From: Eublepharis macularius
Lineage: Eukaryota > Chordata > Lepidosauria > Squamata > Eublepharidae
Assembly: GCF_028583425.1 (NCBI RefSeq)
Contig: NC_072791.1
Coordinates: forward strand, 34,975,368-35,039,367
DNA length: 64,000 bases
Reading direction: 5' to 3'
A program made the translations under genes and the position numbers. The notes beneath the pieces were generated by a model that ran no database searches, was not told the DNA's origin, and worked only from the letters and a program-made list of their open reading frames with translations. Shown piece after piece: positions 56,660 to 64,000 of this stretch (position 1 is the stretch's first letter; every line of letters starts with the position of its first letter).

Positions 56660-57010
56660 CTGCCAAGAAATGTTATTTATTTTATTTGGATTTCCATTCT
56701 GCCCTCCCCATGGAGGGCTCAGGGCAGATTACATTTTAAAAACACATTAAAATTAATTTTTACAATTAAAACCATAAATAGATTGTTAAAAAACATTCAC
56801 ATGTAAAAATATATACTCAGATGGCGGCCAATGCAGCTGCCGCAATATAGGTGTTATACGCGCTCCAGTTGGTGCTCCTACAATAACATGCGCTGCTGCT
56901 TTTTGAACCAGCTGCAGTTTCCGGATCAGGTTCAAGAGAAGCCCCGCGTAGAGCAAGTTACAGTAGTTCAGCCTAGAGATGACCGTTGCCTGGATCACTG
57001 TAGTTAAGTC
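56660..57010 (-). repeat. CR1/L2-like LINE 3' fragment, minus orientation
   Basis: The minus strand reads QATVISRLNYCNLLYAGLLL and then LQLVQKAAAHVIVGAPTGAR, the conserved C-terminal RT region of L2/CR1 elements. On the plus strand the 3' end shows gccctccccatggagggctc agggcag. Degenerate. Confidence 0.7.
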
Positions 57011-57139
57011 GCTGACTGAGAGATACTGGATAAGCTGTTGTAGATTTAAAAAAAGAGGACCTGGAAACTGCTGCGACCTGAGCCTCCATTTTCAAGGAAG
57101 TAGGGATCTACCCTACTTCCTGCCTGTTGTTGGCTAGTA

Positions 57140-57970
57140 CTAAAGATGGCCACAAACAGCAATATGAACAAAAAAAGCCATGAATAGCCCGATCTGCTGT
57201 TCGCGAACAAGCTGTTCGTGAGGCCCCATTCTAAATGAACAGGTGGTCGTTGCAAGCTTTGTTCGTTGCTGTTCCTCTTGCTGTTCGTCAAGCCAGACAG
57301 TCTGGCACCTGCAATCAATTCCCTTGGCAATTTAGGCAGGGATTGTTTGAACTCTGTCTGAACTCCTGCTTTGCCCTGGAAACCCCAATCTAAGCCCAAT
57401 TTAGCTTGATAGGCAGGTTTTCCTTTCAAGTGTGGAGCTCCAAATGTGTTACATCAAGGGAGCAAAGACCAGGGGGGAGGGAGAGAGAGAGTTGCTGTTG
57501 GCATTTTGATAGAGAGAGTGCATTGGAGCTTGAATTTTCTTTGTGTGTGGTGGGATAGGGATCTACCTCTTCAAGTTCCAGGGCTGCTGCCAGGCTCTGG
57601 GCCAAACTATTATTTATTATTGGTAACTTTCCTGCTGCCTGCTCAGGTAAGGTTTCTGGGAGTGGTGCAGTAGGGATCTACCCCTTCAAGTTCCAGGGCT
57701 GCTGCCAGGCTCTGGGCCAAGCTATTATTTATTATTGGTATCTTTCCTGGTGCCTGCTCAGGTCAGGTTTCTGGGAGTGGTGCAGTAGGGATCTTGACCA
57801 AACTTGGATGATGGCTGGAGGAGAGCCTGCTGGCCCCCATGAACAGCCAACCACGAACTTGTTCGTGAACAGGGCCATGTTCGTGGTTGTTCATGAGTCC
57901 CTGTTCATGGATGGCAACAAACAACGAACATCATGTTTGTTTGTTTTTTTCTGTTTGTGTCCATCTCTAG
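57140..57970. mobile_element. TIR element with subterminal gttcgtg palindromes and an internal tandem duplication
   Basis: Ends ctaaagatggccacaaacag and ctgtttgtgtccatctctag are inverted with two mismatches and one gap. ctagta flanks both sides (57134-57139, 57971-57976). Subterminal sequence on both sides is rich in ttcgtgaaca/tgttcgcgaa palindromic units. A 115-bp segment repeats twice (57556-57785). No transposase frame. Confidence 0.65.
57556..57785. repeat. Two tandem copies of a 115-bp unit
   Basis: tagggatctacc starts at 57556 and 57671 and tagggatctt follows at 57786, an exact period of 115. The copies differ at only a few positions (for example aactattattt against gctattattt). Confidence 0.9.
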
Positions 57971-58144
57971 CTAGTACCACTTAGAAATATTAGTGTATAT
58001 CATTGGGAATTCCTGTGAACTATGAATTAACTTGTTCTTTTTCAGTGTTGACTTGCATACAATACAATACAATACAACGAAGGTTTGATATCTCAATTGT
58101 ATCATCTATCTTGAGTTCAGTGAGAAAAGTAGAACATAAATGAA

Positions 58145-58265
58145 ATAAATAATGAACACATGAAGCTGCATTATATGCAGTCAGACTATTGCTGCATCAA
58201 GGTCAGTATCATCTACTGCTCAGACTGGCAGCTGTTTTCCAGGGTCTCAGGTAGAGGTCTTTCAC
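58145..58265 (-). repeat. tRNA-derived SINE 3' part, minus orientation
   Basis: gaacacatgaagctgcatta, caaggtcagtatcatctact, gctcagactggcagctgttt and tcaggtagaggtctttcaca are the reversed end of the second tRNA-SINE family. Confidence 0.65.
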
Positions 58266-59324
58266 ATCACTTCTGCTTGATCATTTTAGCAACAGATTGA
58301 ACTTACTGTTCAGTTTTTGCATATTTGGTTTTTCATCCCTCTTGTATTAGCTTGAGGGTGGGTAGTGTCTTCCCCCCCCCCAGTCCCTCATCTTTTAGAT
58401 GTTCTGTAATTGTACAAAACACTTGAGCGGTGTTTTTGTACACATAACAAAGAGAGCAATTAGCCAGAACAAAATTGTGTAGAAAATCTACATCCCTTTC
58501 TGTCTAGGGTTGATTTACTGCCTGGAGGTTGAATGATGAGTAAGTTGCTAAAATAAATAAACCTTACAACAGTGTTAATCTTGGAAGCTTAACATATTTC
58601 GAGAGTTATGTCATGTCATTTCTGTAGGGTTGGGTAACCTTGTATGCTGCAGATTGTAGATCACTTGAGCCATGATGAAAAAGGGATTCTCTTTTAGTCC
58701 ACTCACCATCAATATTCCAGGCTGTTCAAATGTCATCAGAAGCTTTGGGAGTTAAAATATAAATACTCAGGCTGAAAGAAACTGTGTGTGTGAATGGAAG
58801 ACGTTGCATTTAATCTGCTTCCACTGAGAGTTTCTTCAGTGTATGAAATGGTGGGATTTACTAGCTGTCTGAGTGTGGTGTTTGTTTTTTATAATTCCAT
58901 GTCAGCATTAATGCCATGGGGATAAATGAGATTGTCCTATGCTTTCAAATATGCACACATAGTATCTGTTATTTATTTGTTTGTTTGTTTATATATGTCA
59001 TTTATAGTCCGCCTTTCTCATTTAGACCCAAAGTGGTTTACATTGTGTGAGATTAGTACAGTCAGTATCAAGGACATTTCAATAAACAATTCCGTAGGGT
59101 ATATAAACGCAAATTTGCAAAGGCAGAACATCAGCAAAAATCCAATACGGAACTGAAGAAGTGCTGAAACAGCATAAGCAATTCTAAGACAACACAGAAC
59201 AACCCAGTAGGTTCAGGGAGAGAGAGTTTGTATAAAAGTGTGTTGTATTGGTGTACTGGTGCTATAGAGTTATTAGTTACAAATAGATCAAGATGGGTAG
59301 CCATATTAGTCTGTTTGTAGCAAT

Positions 59325-59515
59325 AGAAAACAACAAGAGTCAGTAGCACCTATAAGACTAACAAAATTTGTGGAAGGGTATGAGCTTTCATGAGCCTTAG
59401 CCTTGTGGTATACTTCAGCTGTCAAGAAGAAGTGAGCAGTGGCTCACGAAAGCTCATACCCTACCAGAAATTTTGTTAGTCTTATAGGCGCTACTGACTC
59501 TTGTTCTTTTCTATT
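59325..59515. repeat. Foldback repeat
   Basis: Left arm aacaagagtcagtagcacct and ataagactaacaaaatttgt pair with acaaaattttgttagtctta-type and ggcgctactgactcttgttc on the right. Inner arms around gtatgagctttcatgag and ctcacgaaagctcatacc also pair. Sister of 15340-15530. Confidence 0.8.
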
Positions 59516-61777
59516 AGCTACAAAGTAAATTACAAAAAGGAAAAGTCTGATGCCAGCTTTACAATCTAAATTTAGACACTGGGAGATGGGGTAGGGAGCC
59601 TATAAAATGTGGGAAGAAAGGAGAGCTGTAAACAGGTGAAAATATTAACGCCACTCAGAGATTTTAATTTTCTCAACCTTTGGAAGCCACGGCACTAATA
59701 CTGGTTTTCCTTGTGATGGGGAGAGGGTGTTGTAAACACTGAAATTTTGGAGGATATAGAAATATATGCAATACTTTCTTCTGAAACCTAAATTTATTTT
59801 ATTGCTTTAAGAACACAAGATGTGTTGTTCATAACTTTGTTAGCATATAAAATCGTACTTTTTCATATTTATGAAATTTCAAATTTTGTTCAAACCAAAT
59901 TGCAAGTAGACCCAGTGCTAGAGACAGTTCTACAAATGGCTATGCCCTATGCACAGATATCTTAGCTTTTGCCATCTGAAATACCAGGAAAAAAATACAT
60001 GTTGGAAATAGAAACCATCGTTTTTGTAGTAAACTTAAAAAGGCTTATGTTTTGGAGTTCAAAACAGTCTTTACGCTGTTAAAGTATTCACAACGTACCA
60101 GGAGATTTGAATATTGAATTAAACTTAAGCATTGACTTCAAGGTTGTGTTACTGTTACCCACAATGGGTTGGATCCAGACAGCTTTTACGTTAACCCTAT
60201 TCCTGTCACATGGCTTTTATACATATAGATCCCATGATTCCCTGCATATTCTTTTACGGTGGTCACTGGGTACCCCTCCTTCCTTTTTGATCAGCAGAAA
60301 AGCCGATTAATTGGATCCATTCCTGGACCCAATTTCATTGGATAAATGAAAAAAAGTCCTCTGAGGGGAGGGGAAATGATATTTTTCTGTGGGGTTGGGA
60401 CAGCGCCAGCTCTGTTTCCTGGAGTAAAAGTCTGGCAGTGTGCACAATTTGTGCCCTGCAGCTAAGATGACTCGTCAGATCACACTGTGAGAGGTTTTAT
60501 CTTTGTTACAAATAATTTTCCTTTGAATTAGACCTGTGGATTAAATGAGCATTTATTTCTTGAGATGACTGATTGTTGGTGTTGGGACAATAACATTCAG
60601 CAGCAGTTCCTAAGACAACAAGATATCTTAATAACCAGCTTGAAACCGTGTACAGATTTGCAAGCTTAGTATTAGTCTACATTTGTTACTATAACAGTGA
60701 AGCATACTAAATGTATTAGCTCCTGGGAAGACAAAGATTATTTTTGGTGACAACAGAGTTGCCTGAGAAGCATTATCATATCTGGAAGCACAATGTAATT
60801 TGGTGATTCATAAAATTGTAGGCTAGTACATGCTGTTGTGTCTTTAGAGAACGCTTTGAGTGTCTCAAGAAGTAAATGTAAATAAATAGGCAAAGGTTAC
60901 TTACTGTGAGCCCCAAATGCCTACCAAGAAAGGAGGCTGCCGAGGCTGCCCAGTACATCTCAGTGTGATCAACTTCTTTGGCCTTGCTTTCTTCCAACTG
61001 GCCACTGCTAGACTTGGGAAATGGTGCTGTTTATTTGCATCACATGTTACCGGAGCATTCAACCGTACCTGATGCAAGTATCCACCTTCAGGGAGTCTGC
61101 CTATTGCATCTGTGCTTGATCAATGCCTGTTCTTGCCAGATCTTTCAGTGAGGTGGAATGCCCAGGACTTGGCACGGAGGGATGGGCTGCTCTATGAGTA
61201 AGAGATTTTTACTGTTTTGCTTTTTTTTGTGTGGCATCACAGTGATACATGTTTTCAGTTTTAATTGAGAAGTACCTTGGCTATCTGGAGTTTGGGAAAC
61301 ACTGCTTTAGATTCTCATGGTGACTAATTTAAATGATAGGCCCACTGAAATGTCAACATTTTTCCTGTCCTTAAGAAGGTAACCATGTGTGACATACATT
61401 TTGAGTTTGGGAAAAACTGCAACCTTTGTATATGAAAATGTGGCAGATAGGTGGCAGCTAAAGTAGTAGTAAACAGGAGAAGGAGCTGAGAAAGTCCACG
61501 CTGGGGAGGGTGGGAGGTGAATTGGAAGTGGCAAGGAGAGGGAAAATGAAATTTCCCTTTACCCATAAGTTCTCACAGATCTCCTTGTGTGATACTCTGA
61601 AGAATACCATCTACATTGATGTTGCTTTCCAAATAACTGATGATTTCAACTTGAGAGGCCCACTTGCTTCTATATTAGTTTGTGCTCTTAATTCTTCATG
61701 AGAACTAGGGTAGCTTTGCCTCATCTTATAACTGAATACTTACCCCTTCTTTTCCATTTTCTATCTTCACCTTACAG

Positions 61778-61947
61778 ATCACCTATTTTAGTCTGTGGTA
61801 TTACAACAAGCAAAACCAACGCCGGTGGATAGACCTGGATAAGCCTCTGAAAAAGCAACTGGATAAATACGCATTGGAGCCAACTGTATATTTTGGTGTG
61901 GTGTTTTATGTGCCTTCTGTCTCTCAGCTGCAGCAGGAAATTACCAG
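61778..61947 (+). CDS. PTPN21: PTPN21 second coding exon (residues 61-117)
   Basis: 170 bp after acceptor cttacAG (61776-61777), donor AG|GTGAAT at 61947/61948, phase 0 to 2. It continues the FERM F1 lobe: [40 protein letters not shown], then [16 protein letters not shown]. It joins in frame to residue 60 of the previous exon. No independent start; the exon is not visible as a separate open frame. The remaining FERM exons and the phosphatase domain are beyond the right edge. Confidence 0.96.
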
Positions 61948-64000
61948 GTGAATGGTAGAAGGCTGACAGTTATGTTCTGAAATGCTAGTAAAGCTAGGAT
62001 TGCCAGTTCTGGGTTGGGATGTTCCTGGCGATTTTGACAATAGAGCCTGGGGAGGGCGGGGTTTGGGGAGGGGCAGGACCTCCGCTGGGTATAATGCCAC
62101 ATAGAGTCTACCTGCCAAGATATCCATTCTCCAGAGATACCGATCCCCGTTACCTGGAAAACAGGTGCAGTCCCTGGAGATCTCTAGTTGCCACCTGGAG
62201 GTTGGGAACCCTAAGCAAAGCACTTTATAAGTCATTATATGGTACTTTTGAGCGGAGAGAGGAAAAATGCAGCCAAGTCACTATGCCGTTGCATTATTTT
62301 AATGGAGATTGTATGTAGTTTCATTTTTCTTTCTCTAACTTTGAATTTCTTGTCTACTAGCTGGGATTATATTGACTTTTTTCTTGGAACTGTGTTGGTT
62401 TATGCTGGGGGTCCCTGGCATGGTGCCCTTGGACACCTTTCCTGTTTCCTGCCAAGTGTTTTTAGAAAGTGGGTGGTGACAGATGGGCCTTTTCCCGGCA
62501 GGGATTCTGATTGGCGATTAGAGATCTGATTAACTGCGCATATTTTTTTTAAAAGTTGCCTCAGCATCAGCTGCTTCCACAACATAAGGATTTTCATTGT
62601 ACAGCTAAAAGTGTATACAAGAAAATAATTAAACCTATTTCAAAAGCCATACTGTTAAATAGAAACACTGCCTGAAATGTTGGAGAATTACTATTAGAGT
62701 TATACATGACCTCACTACCTGACTTTTTATGGTTGGCTCCACCTCTTGTGGCAGCCATTTTGTGGTTGGTTCAACATTCTGCAGCAGCCATTTTGTAGTC
62801 ATGCCCACCACCCTGTCTCAGAATTCCAAAGGTGCTGCAGGTTCAGGAAGTTTGGGGACCTCTAGTATACACTGTTGCACAAACAGCAAATTTGGATATG
62901 CTGAAGGGGCAAGGTGCATAACCTGCTGTGCTTTGCCATATCCCCCAAAATATAATTTGTGCAGTTTCAGCAAGAGAAACTGTACGCACAAGGTCTGTGT
63001 ACAAGAACAGGAGACACACAGATTGGTGGCGTATGAAGGCCAGAAGTCCTAGATGTTTGTTTCCACTTCATCCCTTTCTTCATTGTGCAGATTATTGTAG
63101 TTCTAAAAGAAAGAAACCAGGGAAAAAAACTTGGTGAATTGCTGTGGTTCAAGTCTCACATTGAATGGTCCCTTCCAGCAAGTTTCTTTATAAACTAGAA
63201 ATTGATCCAAAAGGGTGATGGTTTTGGCATTAAATTACATAGAAATTCTCCATATGCTCATTTCAGTTACTTTGGATAACGTTATTAGTACAACTAGAAT
63301 GATTATGTAAATACTGTAAGCAAATAATTTGCATGTGTCAGATAAGGAAATACAAAGGATGACTAAAATAAAGGAAAACAAACTTCAAAACAAATGAATA
63401 ATAGAATTATACATTTCATTAAATACCACTTTTATAACCAGCAAGATATTTCATAAATATCTAAAATCCCAGCTGCAATAGAATAAAATTTACCTTTACT
63501 ATGGATCCCTGCACCAGTAGATGTGACCAGGCAGTTAACTGTGCACCACATCAGGCAGTGAAACATTCAGCTAGCCATGGAGATAACAAAAAGTAAACAG
63601 GTTGGACAGGTGGGCACAGATTAGGCTGGGCCTTGAAGACAAAAAAGCAGAGAGACTCCAGAGCAAGCAATCAGTTAAGCTGACTGCAAGTTGGAATTTA
63701 TCAACAATAACTTTGTGGTAGTCATCATGAGGGCAGGAGTATTGGTCAATGGAGGGATTATGAAGAGCGGAAAAAGTTTGCTGCATGTTTTAAGAACTTT
63801 GTGTTTGGAAACAGGATTTAGTATTGAGGGTTTGGCTATTTCTATACTGTGGGTGCTCCAGCTTCTTCTATTAAAATTTATATGGTACCATCAGTGTACA
63901 TGAAGATCAACAGATTAACAAACAAAAAGATATGTCCCTGAGAAGTTTACAATCTCCATTAGTGGATTAGTCAGTGAGCTTGGGAGGGTGGGTGATGATA
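61948..64000. other. PTPN21: PTPN21 intron 3, start
   Basis: Holds a MITE-like element (61990-62215) and an imperfect direct duplication of ggcagccattttgtggttgg (about 62750-62800). The rest up to the right edge shows no gene, no exon I can place and no named repeat. Confidence 0.6.
61990..62215 (+). mobile_element. hAT-like MITE of the agggttgcc family, diverged
   Basis: Begins aggattgccagttctgggtt, contains ggtttggggaggggcaggac, ctccgctgggtataatgcca and ctggagatctctagttgcca, and ends ggaggttgggaaccct. Same order as 35305-35510; a clean target duplication could not be seen. Confidence 0.6.

Larger units (their letters stand above)
33925..61777. other. PTPN21: PTPN21 intron 2 (27.9 kb)
   Basis: Bounded by GTAGGC at 33925 and cttacAG at 61772-61777. 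It carries the complete LTR retrotransposon at 42636-49563 in the sense direction and many older repeats listed separately. Stretches without anything recognised include 36000-37370, 38950-40160, 40410-41570, 51350-52470, 54310-55600 and 59530-61770. Confidence 0.9.

Overview
This window is nuclear DNA of a vertebrate, almost certainly a squamate reptile and possibly a gecko. The evidence is vertebrate genes split into short exons with GT-AG introns, CpG-island promoters, and a repeat mix of MIR-like tRNA SINEs, 5S-rRNA-derived SINEs, L1 and CR1/L2-like LINEs, hAT-type MITEs and a chromodomain Ty3/gypsy element. The species cannot be fixed from the sequence alone.

Two conserved genes lie head to head. 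On the minus strand, positions 17166 down to 559 hold coding exons 1-9 of ZC3H14, a nuclear poly(A)-RNA-binding CCCH zinc-finger protein. The 3' exons with the zinc fingers lie beyond the left edge. On the plus strand is the 5' end of PTPN21, a FERM-domain tyrosine phosphatase. It has a probable untranslated first exon in a CpG island ending near 26186, a first coding exon (33573-33924, ATG at 33745) and a second coding exon (61778-61947). The rest lies beyond the right edge. From memory, the same divergent pair is neighbouring on human chromosome 14. About 8-9 kb of intergenic DNA separates the two promoters, and a young 5'-truncated L1 sits in it.

The outstanding object is a complete LTR retrotransposon at 42636-49563, inside PTPN21 intron 2 and in the sense direction. 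It has two 416-bp LTRs that read identical, a 5-bp target duplication (aagtg), an open Gag frame, an open Pol frame (protease, reverse transcriptase, RNase H, DD35E integrase, GPY/F module, chromodomain) and a polypurine tract. Instead of a tRNA primer site, an 11-nt segment just after the 5' LTR is exactly complementary to an 11-nt segment inside the LTR. This is the layout of the self-priming Tf1/sushi group. Gag and Pol are in a -1 relation, joined by the heptamer G GGA AAC, which is the one used by the domesticated relative PEG10. An 11-bp perfect stem and a 7-bp second helix follow, forming an H-type pseudoknot. Gag carries an N-terminal, proline-rich extension of roughly 550 residues.

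The rest is intron and intergenic DNA filled with repeats: many imperfect foldback elements sharing one arm sequence, SINEs of three families, decayed LINE reverse-transcriptase fragments, hAT-like MITEs (two with clear 8-bp target duplications), a TIR element carrying a 115-bp tandem duplication, and microsatellites.
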